Positions 1 to 8,884 of a stretch of 26,339 nucleotides of DNA are shown piece by piece. Both the position numbers and the translations under genes were made by a program. This DNA comes from Basidiobolus ranarum (taxonomy: Eukaryota; Basidiobolomycota; Basidiobolomycetes; Basidiobolales). The notes beneath the pieces are model-generated. The model saw only the letters and a list, made by a program, of their open reading frames with translations. It ran no database searches and was not told the origin of the DNA. The DNA is taken from assembly GCA_040143965.1 (NCBI GenBank), contig JASJQH010000132.1:1-26339 (forward strand), written 5' to 3'. Each line of letters begins with the position of its first letter. Position 1 is the stretch's first letter.

Positions 1-1466
1 GAAACAGTCTCATGACTAGTCAGTGAAGTAAAATCAATCACATGGGAACGTGCGAAGATTCCAATGCAAGTGCAGAGTATTCATTTTAAAGTTTGGATAT
101 TCCCTTCGCAATTTATTGGGGCCTTCCAAGAGCACTGCACGATGGTTGGCTAGTTCCGATAGTTCGAGTGGTTAGTGCGCTATCGATGAAGACCAGCTGG
201 ATGTAGGAATATAACCCCATTTGGTTCTATTGGTGAAACCTGATCGACTTCTAACTGTCAGCGTAAGCAACCAGGTAACACTGGATGGGGGAATGTTCGA
301 TTTCGGGACTTACTTTAAGCGAGGGATATCCGCCCTCTATTCCCAGAGAGGTAGCAAGCGTAGTTAGACTATTCGCTTGTGTAAATGGTGCTATATAGAT
401 CCCCATCCATCTTGTACCAAGGTAGGTGAAATGTTCAGTACGGTTGGTGGTTTGGAAGTGGCCGGAATTGATATGCGAGAAATAGCGAGCTTTCCACCAT
501 CATGTATATTTATTAATCATCGAATTGTTGGAGATATCATGCATCTCTGAGAAGTAGCCGATTCAAGATTTGCAGCGTTGCTTTGGTAGAAATGTCCACA
601 GGTTGGACTATCTCTGTATCAGAAAAGGGCTCCCATCCTGCCGCAGACTATTTTGACTACTGCAATTATCCAGATCTTCCGTAGTTTAGATTCCATACAC
701 CGTGACATGTGAATTATCTGATCTACTAGTTTGTTCGGACAGCCTCAGTATGTTCTCTGGGAAAATATCCTGTTTGGCCAGGGCCAAATCGCCGATAATA
801 TATGAGCTCGTGTTGGAAATATCGATTGTTGCAAATAATGGGGCCAGAAACTCTCTGTACTCTCTGTACTCTCTGTATTACTGGATTGGGTTCTCACTTC
901 TCAAACAGGTGCCCTGAAGTCGGTCTAAATCGTACATGTTCCACTCCTATTCTATGGTGCAGACATTCACCCTACTAGAGTGAGGTCCTTTTATGGCTGA
1001 GATGCGAGCTACTAACCAATGAGTGCCAGTTTATAGCATGAAGTGTTGCCATTTAGCTTTTCATCATACTAAATGAAGTTAGGGCAGCCAGACTGGAAGA
1101 GTTATTGCAAGGGCTATGGGTGTTCCCCCCGCCCATCCTGAAATAGTGATTCTGATCTAGTGGTTTTCCTCTTCCTTACTTTTCTTCTAATTCATTGGCT
1201 TTCCTAGAAAATAGGTCTCATGCAACTCCTCACCCAATCACCCCTAAACCTAGTCATTTACCATCTCTCTTGGCACCCTATTTTTCTCGCTAGCCTGCTC
1301 AATTACTATATTAGCTAGCCCTCATCCCTAATGTTTTCTTAATCTTCAGCACATCAATAGCTCCCCATTTAGTTTATCTGCTGTCGTGAATTTTTCTACC
1401 CTTTGCGCTGTAAATTACCCTTGCCTCTTCCCCACCAAGTATATTCAACTCACATCCTACGATAAA
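1..1466. other. Left flank without a recognised gene
   Basis: I recognise no protein, tRNA or rRNA here. Short open frames exist, for example an ATG frame of 38 codons at 431-547 (+), but none resembles a family and none connects by splice sites to a longer reading frame. A 9-nt tandem repeat lies at 851-877. From about 1140 the plus strand becomes rich in C and T and stays so up to the response regulator start, which is usual for a fungal promoter and 5' leader. A gene cut by the left edge cannot be excluded. Confidence 0.5.
851..877. repeat. Short tandem repeat, 9-nt unit x 3
   Basis: Three perfect head-to-tail copies of CTCTCTGTA fill these 27 bases. No coding role is evident. Confidence 0.9.
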
Positions 1467-1973
1467 ATGGTTGTATGTGTTAGCTCTCATCATGCTTCTC
1501 CTGTACCTGTGGATACAGCCTTTAAACTTCCCGAGGGTTCTTCGGAAAGAGCCTGTAGCTCACAAGGTGGATTGCGTGTTTTAATAGTGGATGACAATCA
1601 CATATACCTCAACATAGTGTCTCGCATGTTGAAGAAATACTTCACTCATGTCGTCAAATATACACACGCAACTTCTTCACCCTTATCTGCCCTTGAGGCA
1701 TTGTCACTTCATCTTTACGACCTGATTCTACTTGACATCGACATGCCAGTTTTGACCGGAATCGAGGCTACACAAGAGATTCGAAACCCATACAGTAAAT
1801 TTCATGTTCTTGAGTCTAACAGAAGAATACCTATCATTGCTGTTACCACCAACGACTTGGAAGAACATCGCAGACACTACACCGAGGTTGGAATGAACGC
1901 TTGTGTAGGCAAGCCGGTCAGTTTAGATGAGCTCCGAAGAGCCTTGAACGCGGTTATCGGACTAACTGACTGA
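1467..1973 (+). CDS. Stand-alone response regulator receiver (CheY-like) protein
   Basis: Intronless, 168 residues. A poorly conserved lead of about 35 residues precedes one receiver domain (about 37-165) that ends at the stop, with no DNA-binding or kinase domain. The receiver hallmarks are visible: the acidic pair D42-D43 in VLIVDDN, phospho-acceptor D90 in LILLDIDMPVLTG, the switch threonines T127/T128 in IIAVTT, and K149 in GKPVSLDEL. It should accept phosphate from a hybrid histidine kinase or a phosphotransfer protein. The downstream partner cannot be read from sequence. The open frame continues 27 codons upstream, but only from a GTG. The first ATG, at 1467 in the context AAAATGG, is the likely start in a eukaryote. 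It could also be an exon of a larger protein, but no plausible splice site joins it to neighbouring coding sequence. The family call is safe; the biological role is unknown. Confidence 0.85.
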   Translation: MVVCVSSHHASPVPVDTAFKLPEGSSERACSSQGGLRVLIVDDNHIYLNIVSRMLKKYFTHVVKYTHATSSPLSALEALSLHLYDLILLDIDMPVLTGIEATQEIRNPYSKFHVLESNRRIPIIAVTTNDLEEHRRHYTEVGMNACVGKPVSLDELRRALNAVIGLTD

Positions 1974-4525
1974 ACCAATCAACATAGCCGATCAGGTAGA
2001 AAATCGAATCAAATCGATCGAACGTTCTACACAGACATGAATCGGAACAGGGACTTGAAGAATTATCCCAATTCAAGAAGAATTGTGGACATGTATGTAA
2101 ACGTTTCTCTCCTAGCACATATTACACTCGGACATTTTTATCCTGGCTACCGGCCACACCACACACATGGTTTGATTCTAATAGACAGTAACTCTACTCA
2201 AGACCTTCAACATTTCCCATAAAATCCTCACCCGACCATATCCCATTTGTCTTTTCATTGTAAATTTGACTTTGTATCTCTTTACTTCACTCATCAACGA
2301 TATAAAATTGGACCCAATTAAATGTACACTTTTAAGCATATTCAAAGACTCGCAAGCATTTGACAATTCTTCCTTAGAGATATATTAAAGAGCTAACTTA
2401 CAGTAGCTAATGCAAAGCTGAATTCACAATCATCGATTAAATGGCAACAGACCATGCGATCGTGCAGGTGCTAATCCCAGTTACCATAGACCGTGGCAGC
2501 AATTGACAAACGCATGGATCCACCTACTCTTGCATACATGAAGACTCTAACAAAGTGGGATTGCTTTGGAATCGGGCTTATCCCATGACCAGCATTTGAC
2601 AAGAGTTGTTGATTGATTGGTAAACCAATCATCAGCGTATTGGTAGATCTACAGATCTAACTATCCAAGCAATCTGGATAGCCTTAAGCAGTAATATTGC
2701 CCAGTTGATTGTATAAAATTGGAGTTTGTTTAGCTAGTGGCAGTGAGACCACGCTCTTCTGTCTCATTGAAAGACCACCATCAAGCGAAACTTCTGAGAG
2801 GATTAGGAATATTACGCATTCATTGAACTTAGGGAGTGAAACCCATCGTTATACATACCCCTAATTAGTTTGCGTGATGCTTTAATCCAACAACATGTAA
2901 GACCAGCTCCTTTAATATGAGTGGATAATGAATTGGTGGCTTGAAATGAAAGCACCGGATCATTTCGAATGTTTAGCTGACAAGGACCCAAAAGTGGCAG
3001 TGGGGTAAGTTCCAGGGCTTGACCACAGAGGAGTATTTTGGTTCTAAACAGTACTGGTGAGTGTTAGGAGGTTAGCATGTGTTATACATTGGGGTTTGTT
3101 GTTTGTCTCCTCCATTATGCCTCACCATACAAATTGGACGCTTATTTTAGACAACAAATCTAATCAAGCATCCCCAAGCCCAATACAGAAACATATACCT
3201 CAAAGCTATTTCATATGTTCATGTGAACTGTAGGATATAACTATATTTTTTAAGAATTTCTCTATAGGCCTCAAACTCCCATAATTTTGAGAAGAAGGAT
3301 TGAGGCATGCAATTTTACCATCAGACCACCTACACCTTGAAGCTAGTAATTGTTAGAGGTTACTTCTGTTGAATCAATTTGGGAGTTGTTGGAGGTGATA
3401 TGGAGAACTAGAAGAATTGATGGTTTTCACTTAATGATTTTTTGAGGGCAAGTTGACATTTATAACTTTGTCAAGTAGTAGATAAATTAGCGTGTAGAAT
3501 ATGTTCAGGAAGGACCTAGAAATATGTGTACTGACTTTGGAGTCTTTTGGATAAGTTTAAGAAAATCATATAACCCGAGAACTTCGAAGTTGGTAAAAAC
3601 ATTTCAAGTGAAGATATTGAATAATAACAGGGAAATTCAAGCAACTAGCTTTATGTCTATATAGATGCTCAAGGTATATCATCTTTAGCAGCTTTAAGTG
3701 TTTGGCATGCTTTGAGCAATCAAGAGAATTTGATGATTTGCACTTCTCACCTTATTTTATTTTTATTCTGAACCAGTGTGAAAAGAGCTAAATATACTTA
3801 GGATACCAAGTAGTCTGAAATATTACAGACGAGTTCAAGATTTTGTATTTCCTCAAGGCTTCTGGGATATATGCTTGATATATCACATTGGCACTTGCAG
3901 CATTCAATATATTCACAAAATATGCTAAATAAGATCTTTGATTGGTATAATGTTTATATCCTGTAGCGAGTAACCCATATTCCACTCTGAACTATTGTTG
4001 AATTTCAGAATAGTTGAAGTGTAAAATCAATGTTAACCTAGCTATAACAGCAAACTACTTTACTTTGTTCCTTCACACACATTGTAAATCTATGATTGGT
4101 TCAAATCGTTGATGAACTCTTCATATCTTTAAAGAGTTACACATCCAATCATAGTGAAAGCAGACAGGCTGATAGTGCTATAATATTGGTAACTCTTATA
4201 TTAACTCTGAAAAATATGGACAATCAGCTAGTGGACATACAATATTGTTTGTCATAAGAGTGCAGACAGTAACTAGGGGCTATCTAGATGTACAAGAATC
4301 TTCAAGCCTTGTTAGCAATGTTACTGGAGGTATATGTGGTTATGAACAGAACACACGGAATTGCAATGATCCGGGTACGCTGAAGATAACATATATATAT
4401 ATATATGTAGCACAAGCTTGAGGTATGGCACAAATATCGCAGCTCTTTCCCACACTTCATTAGTTTACTATTTATGTTCCATTTGGACTAGCTATTACTT
4501 TTCTATACAAGATATCTAGCTAAGA
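1974..4525. other. AT-rich spacer of 2.5 kb without a recognised gene
   Basis: Open frames here are under about 65 codons on either strand and none looks like a known protein. The part just after 1973 should be the 3' UTR of the response regulator, and the last few hundred bases should hold the promoter of the dehydrogenase gene. An (AT)8 run lies at 4391-4406. A small inverted repeat lies at 3268-3306. I see no tRNA B-box with a matching fold. Confidence 0.5.
4391..4406. repeat. (AT)8 microsatellite
   Basis: Sixteen bases of alternating AT about 120 bp upstream of the dehydrogenase start. It could act as part of an AT-rich core promoter, but this is only a guess from its position. Confidence 0.85.
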
Positions 4526-5438
4526 ATGAACCAAGAACAGCTTCCACATATTGGTAAAGTAGCTTTAATTACCGGTGCTGCTTCGGGTATTGGAGCTGCT
4601 TGTGCCAGAAAGTTATTCTCTTCTGGAGCCTCGGTCATTATCTCCGATGTGTCAGTTGACCAAGGGAATCAGCTTGCTAGCGAACTGAACGCCTCTCATA
4701 TCTCACGCGAAGACAAACCAAACCAAAAGGCCATCTTTAAAAAGACAGATTTGAGTGTGGCTGAAAATACCAAAGAGCTGATCAAGGAAACTTTGGCTGA
4801 GTTTGAAAAAGTAAGTAACATAATGGTGACATGATAGTACCTTTTGTTTGACAATTTCAGTATACCTTGGACTAAACTTGGTCCATTTTCCCGATTTTTA
4901 TTAGATAGATATACTGGTAAATAACGCTGGTATTCAGCATATCTCTCCCATTGAAGAATTCTCGGAGCAAAAGTGGCGACAGATTCAGGAAATCATGTTA
5001 ACAGCACCATTCCTATTAACTCAAGGGTTTCTTCCAAAAATGTACGAACAAAAATGGGGACGTATTATCAACGTTGGTTCTATTCATTCACTTGTAGCTT
5101 CTCCTTTCAAGTCTGCTTACGTAACAGCCAAACACGGTCTGTTAGGATTCACTAAAGCCACTGCCTTGGAAGGAGGTAAATATGGTGTCACCTGTAACTG
5201 TCTATGCCCATCTTATGTGAAAACACCACTAGTGGAAAAGCAAATTCTGGAACAATCTCGTATACATGGCATCCCTGAGGATCAAGTTATAGAGAAACTG
5301 ATGGCTGGAGAGTGCGCCGTTAAGAGGCTACTAGAACCAAATGAAGTAGCAGAATTTGTGATTTTCCTGTGTAGTGAAGCAGGCTCAGGTATTACTGGAA
5401 GTGCTCAAACCATGGACTGTGGTTGGACTGCTCACTGA
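4526..5438 (+). CDS. 3-hydroxybutyrate dehydrogenase, short-chain dehydrogenase family
   Basis: Model: join(4526..4810, 4905..5438), 272 residues. The 94-nt intron runs from GTAAGT to TTTTTATTAG between K95 and I96 and restores the frame exactly. It oxidises (R)-3-hydroxybutyrate to acetoacetate with NAD+. Visible features are the Rossmann glycine motif TGAASGIG (residues 16-23), NNAG at 101-104, and catalytic S154, Y167 and K171 in GSIHSLVAS and SAYVTAKHG. The C-terminus GSAQTMDCGWTAH matches the soluble bacterial-type enzyme (PhbDH group), not the larger membrane-linked animal BDH1. There is no obvious mitochondrial presequence, so I infer a cytosolic enzyme. The next gene, the acyltransferase, converges on it, with 472 bp between the stops. 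Family assignment is strong; substrate is inferred from close resemblance. Confidence 0.92.
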
Positions 5439-5540
5439 AAGTTTCAACCTATTTGATTCTTACGATATGATGGTGGATTCTACATATACATGTACATCTG
5501 CTCGGGTCCTATCACCAGGATCTAGTACTATTTCTTCAGA

Positions 5541-5546
5541 AATAAA
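5541..5546 (+). terminator. Likely polyadenylation signal (AATAAA)
   Basis: A perfect AATAAA lies 103 bp after the dehydrogenase stop, a usual distance for a fungal 3' end signal. Confidence 0.4.
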
Positions 5547-5780
5547 TTACATTCAAACCCATTCAATGATATGAATGAGAGGCCATCTATATGAGAACTA
5601 GAATATTGAACGGCACTACAGATAATACACCGATCCTTACTACGGATCACATTCACATTGGAAACGAGTGCAGTAAGCTTCTGTATGCTTGATGAATCGC
5701 CATCATCACTATTAGCATTATATCAATCCATCATCCATATATGCTCATGGCTTGGTGCCTAGTTTTACGTAAATTATGGA

Positions 5781-5786
5781 TTTATT
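5781..5786 (-). terminator. Likely polyadenylation signal for the MBOAT gene
   Basis: AATAAA on the minus strand, about 125 bp beyond the acyltransferase stop codon. Confidence 0.35.
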
Positions 5787-5910
5787 GATTTCAGTCAGAT
5801 CAAGCTATCAACAAGCCAACGGATTAAAGATCGTCACATCCCAAATATCCACTCGATGCATTTCGTGTGGAGTAGGTAATGATTTTTATAGAAGAGTAAA
5901 AAAGTTATTG

Positions 5911-6945
5911 CTAAAACAACATTGGTGGAGCACACTTATCTATCAGCTTGTTTCGCATAAATGGGCTAACGAAAAGGGGTGCGGTCCATACAAAAAACAT
6001 GTTCGATAAAAATATACTTAGCAAGTCGGGGAGAACGTTCTTTCCAATGAATCTCTCCAGTAATACTTGAATGCTTACAGCAACCCCATGGATTAGAAAA
6101 AACATCGTATTCTCCAAGGTTGGTGGTGAGTTAGAGCCGAATACTACCAAGAATTCGTGTACAATCGCACTTATGAAGAAGGTAAAAAACCCAGAGAAAA
6201 TACGAATGGCAATCTTTTTCCCAGGACCAAAGCTCTCAGTCACAAAAGCTTGATTCATAGGTGTAAAAACACAGCTACGAAAATTCTCATGAAATATTTT
6301 ATTCCACCGAACATTCCAAAACTCCTTGGGGCTCTTCGAAATAAAGGGGGAATCAAATATTGGAGTATAGCGAGCACCTGTTACGAAGCACCAAGGATAT
6401 ACCAATATGAAATAGTAAATGGACATATAGAGATATACAAGCCAGCCGTAAAGATAATGTTGAAGTGCAAGCTCCGGCTGCCTTAAAGATAACAAAGAAC
6501 GCATAGGTAACTCAGTTTGTGGTGGCTTGTAGCGAAAATAGAGATTGATCATATTTGCTGTCACATACTGAGCAAGTATGATCTTTGAATATCGTAAAAA
6601 CGTCCTTTTATTACGGGACTTCCTTGCGGCTTTTTTATCATCAGGGATTAATGTGAACACTATACGATAGTATTCTTGAATACCTATCTTTCTTCTGATA
6701 GAAAGCGGTGCGAACACGCCCAATTTAAGTACCCTGAAGGCGAAAAACAGACTTCCACCCTTTAGGATCAAGTTTTCTGTAGGTTTCTTAGGAACGAAAA
6801 CCACGCAAACCCAGCACTGTAAAACTAAGGCTAAGAGAGTAACTCTACGTAGAGCAATGCGGCTTTTATGTTGGCGGAGTGCCCAACATTGAAATACTGT
6901 TGGAAGCATCGGCAGTAGCAAAGCACTACAGGTCTGATCAAGCAT
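5911..6945 (-). CDS. MBOAT-type acyltransferase, wax synthase-like
   Basis: Intronless, 344 residues, strongly hydrophobic with roughly seven or eight membrane segments. The core signature of the wax synthase-like MBOAT group is clear: PIFDSPFISKSPKEFWNVRWN (about 195-215), followed by the second MBOAT signature with the catalytic histidine H263 in SAIVHEFL, then several hydrophobic helices to the C-terminus. Members esterify long-chain alcohols or sterols with acyl-CoA in the ER membrane. The exact acceptor cannot be told from sequence. An in-frame TAG lies a few codons upstream of the ATG at 6945, which supports that start unless a short 5' exon is missed. At 344 residues it is slightly shorter than many fungal homologues. 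The frame shows no breaks. A seven-codon upstream ORF precedes it in the presumed leader. Confidence 0.85.
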   Translation of the reverse strand: MLDQTCSALLLPMLPTVFQCWALRQHKSRIALRRVTLLALVLQCWVCVVFVPKKPTENLILKGGSLFFAFRVLKLGVFAPLSIRRKIGIQEYYRIVFTLIPDDKKAARKSRNKRTFLRYSKIILAQYVTANMINLYFRYKPPQTELPMRSLLSLRQPELALQHYLYGWLVYLYMSIYYFILVYPWCFVTGARYTPIFDSPFISKSPKEFWNVRWNKIFHENFRSCVFTPMNQAFVTESFGPGKKIAIRIFSGFFTFFISAIVHEFLVVFGSNSPPTLENTMFFLIHGVAVSIQVLLERFIGKNVLPDLLSIFLSNMFFVWTAPLFVSPFMRNKLIDKCAPPMLF

Positions 6946-6984
6946 CTTCTTTGGATCAACAAAAGCCTAGATAGCGTCGAATTC

Positions 6985-7008
6985 CTAAGGACCGTGTTGA
7001 GCCATCAT
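6985..7008 (-). other. Short upstream ORF in the MBOAT leader
   Basis: An ATG followed by six sense codons and TAG (MMAQHGP) lies 39 bp before the acyltransferase start on the same strand. If the transcript starts upstream of 7008 it could lower translation of the main frame. No transcript evidence is available. Confidence 0.3.
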
Positions 7009-7408
7009 TTAAGAAGAAACATGCCCACTATATGAAACTCTCCGATATTCATCGCATTTCAAGATGCGTTGGTCTACCCAATCATAGAGATACTTCAACT
7101 CTCGATTGCGAACGGATTTGTGTAATCACTTGTCCATTGGCCCCACTGCCTACTTGAGTCTACAGAAACCTACAAATCGTTCCCAGAGCTGTGAGTGAGT
7201 GAAACTTGAGAGGACCACCTAACATAAATGATTATCATTCAGAATCATGAATTAATTGGAATGCAGATGTTAACATTCATTGGCCGTTTCCATCATCAAT
7301 GTCTCGTTGCTATTCATGGCTGAAACGTACATCGAACTCCAGATCGAGGAGTTCTACGGGAATTGTATTTTAAGTAACTGACATTAGTTTGTAATAATTT
7401 TGAATATT

Positions 7409-7414
7409 TTTATT
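7409..7414 (-). terminator. Likely polyadenylation signal for eL33
   Basis: AATAAA on the minus strand, about 46 bp beyond the eL33 stop codon. Confidence 0.45.
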
Positions 7415-7459
7415 CAAGCATAGGCAAGATGTCGAACTTGAAAAAGGGTGACAAAATAT

Positions 7460-8000
7460 TTAAACACGGGAAGGGTACATCATGACACGGACGCTGGCAC
7501 CGAAGCTGTGAGCAGGCAAGTTAGATCTGAACTTGGCCTTGACAACACCGGAGTTACCGTGAGGACGGGTAACACGACCCCAGATGACACGGACCTTGGA
7601 ACCGTTAATTTCACGTTTGGCACGATAGATATAAGCCACACGTTTACCAAGATAGAATTGAGTATCTTCCTTGGTGGCAACGTTCTCAAGTTGAACGAGA
7701 GAAGTGTTGACTCTTTGGTTGCGCTTGGCACGCTTGAAGCCTAGGAAACGACCCTTGGTGTAAAGACTAATGGCCAAAAAATAATTGGTTAGACGTAACA
7801 AAGTCAGCGTAATTTATGAAATCGTAGAGAAACAAAGGGAAAGCACTGTCGTTGTGTCGAACTTGATGGATGGATGGATGAATCGCAATCCAACAAAACC
7901 GAAAACGAAATGACAATAACATTGTCACCCAGGTTGGATTTTCTCTCTAAGCAATAAGAATATGATGTACAAATATTACTAACCGAACAGGTTGGCTCAT
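7460..8000 (-). CDS. RPL33: 60S ribosomal protein eL33 (L33/L35a)
   Basis: Model: complement(join(7460..7766, 7984..8000)), 107 residues, the same length as yeast Rpl33. Exon 1 encodes only MSQPV plus two bases of an arginine codon. The 217-nt intron (GTTAGT to CCATTAG) splits that codon, giving [13 protein letters not shown]. The rest follows the family closely: [42 protein letters not shown] and the C-terminal [12 protein letters not shown]. It is a structural protein of the large ribosomal subunit. An intron just after the start is also known in yeast RPL33 genes. The intron is the longest modelled in this window and contains a GATG repeat and a perfect small inverted repeat. A HomolD-like box lies about 200 bp upstream of the ATG. 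Confidence 0.96.
7865..7880. repeat. (GATG)4 microsatellite in the eL33 intron
   Basis: Four perfect GATG units inside the intron. Confidence 0.85.
7911..7927. repeat. Perfect inverted repeat in the eL33 intron
   Basis: TGACAAT and ATTGTCA flank a three-base spacer, giving a seven-pair hairpin in the middle of the intron. It may help bring the splice sites together or be chance. Confidence 0.8.
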
Positions 8001-8884
8001 TGTGAGTGCAACGTCTACGTGTGGAAAGAACGAAAGACAGAGGCCTCAATATGTACAGATCCCTAGAATATATGCTGTGACCCAGGTTGATAGCATCAAC
8101 CCCTCCCCCCGGATCAATTTGTTTTTTTCACGTTCACAATTTGATTCTCAAGAAACAGTCAATATTTTGAGGCTATCTATTGGATAGATGTGGGTAATCA
8201 AATGTGACTGATGAAATCCGTATTTCAAAATTACTCATCCAATTGTGAAGAGATAACTATTCTGGCTGAAGTACACTTTGTAGAGAATGTAAAGAATTAA
8301 CCCGAAGGCTGAGTGCTAATCTGCTGCAAATCTCAAGAAACTATTTATTGTTATTAGAAGAGGCAAAAATCTAACGAAAAGATGGTTCTATGTTCCGATA
8401 GGGTTTCTCGTACTTTGAGTTATAGCTTTTATTTTCCTCAATCATTGAGCTAATCTAATATCCCTTTTTGATATTTTTGATTCGCCATTTGTATGAATTG
8501 ACATCACAGTCAACGATTTTGAAAATTTGCTTTTACAAGCCCATCCCTTCGCTAGAATCCTTGGTTTCGAATAACTGTCAAGAAGGTTTAACTGCAAACA
8601 CGGTTAATAATACCTGATAGTAATCATATCGCTGTGAACAGAACCAACAAATTTTCCTCACTATTTCCAACGAAAGCAGAATTGCAAGTGTTTATGAAGG
8701 TTGAACTAGACAAAAACATCATTAAAATTGTTTAGAGATATTAGATGGTGGATCAAGGCTCGAGAAACGGGTGCAGCACTAAGTAAATTTCTAAAGTGTA
8801 GCTAGTATTACATCGGAAGGTTCTTATCAGACCAACATTAGATATATATATAATTTCTTAAGACGAAATTGCCGCTCATTGTTT
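8001..8884. other. Spacer holding the eL33 promoter and the kinase 3' end
   Basis: Both neighbours read leftwards. The left part must carry the eL33 promoter and leader; a HomolD-like box is at 8203-8210. The right end, with a short AT run at 8842-8852, is downstream of the kinase stop. I see no other gene. Confidence 0.55.
8203..8210 (-). promoter_or_regulatory. HomolD-like box upstream of eL33
   Basis: The minus strand reads CAGTCACA, identical to the HomolD element known from fission yeast ribosomal protein promoters and thought to be ancestral among ascomycetes. It lies about 203 bp before the eL33 ATG. An eight-base match is expected by chance about once in a window this size on either strand, so the position is the main support. 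Confidence 0.35.

Larger units (their letters stand above)
5439..5910. other. Convergent intergenic region
   Basis: This 472-bp gap lies between the stop of the plus-strand dehydrogenase and the stop of the minus-strand acyltransferase. It holds two AATAAA signals, one for each direction (5541-5546 on plus and 5781-5786 on minus). The open frames here look like chance. Confidence 0.6.
6946..7459. other. Spacer between MBOAT gene and eL33 gene
   Basis: Both flanking genes read leftwards, so this 514-bp gap holds the 3' end of eL33 at its right and the promoter and leader of the MBOAT gene at its left. I recognise no coding sequence apart from a seven-codon uORF at 6985-7008 (-). Confidence 0.6.

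Noticed and set aside
1386-1466. Upstream extension of the response regulator frame
   Set aside because: It begins at GTG. In a nuclear eukaryotic gene the first ATG (1467) is far more likely.
2037-2222. 61-codon ATG frame after the response regulator
   Set aside because: It lies where the 3' UTR should be, has a low-complexity composition and no family likeness.
6071-6486. Open frames on the plus strand
   Set aside because: They lie antisense to the acyltransferase gene, which has clear family motifs.
7448-7744. 98-codon plus-strand frame
   Set aside because: It is the antisense shadow of the eL33 main exon.
8206-8265. Second C/D-box-like spacing (CTGATGA ... CTGA)
   Set aside because: The C box is imperfect and there is no terminal stem.
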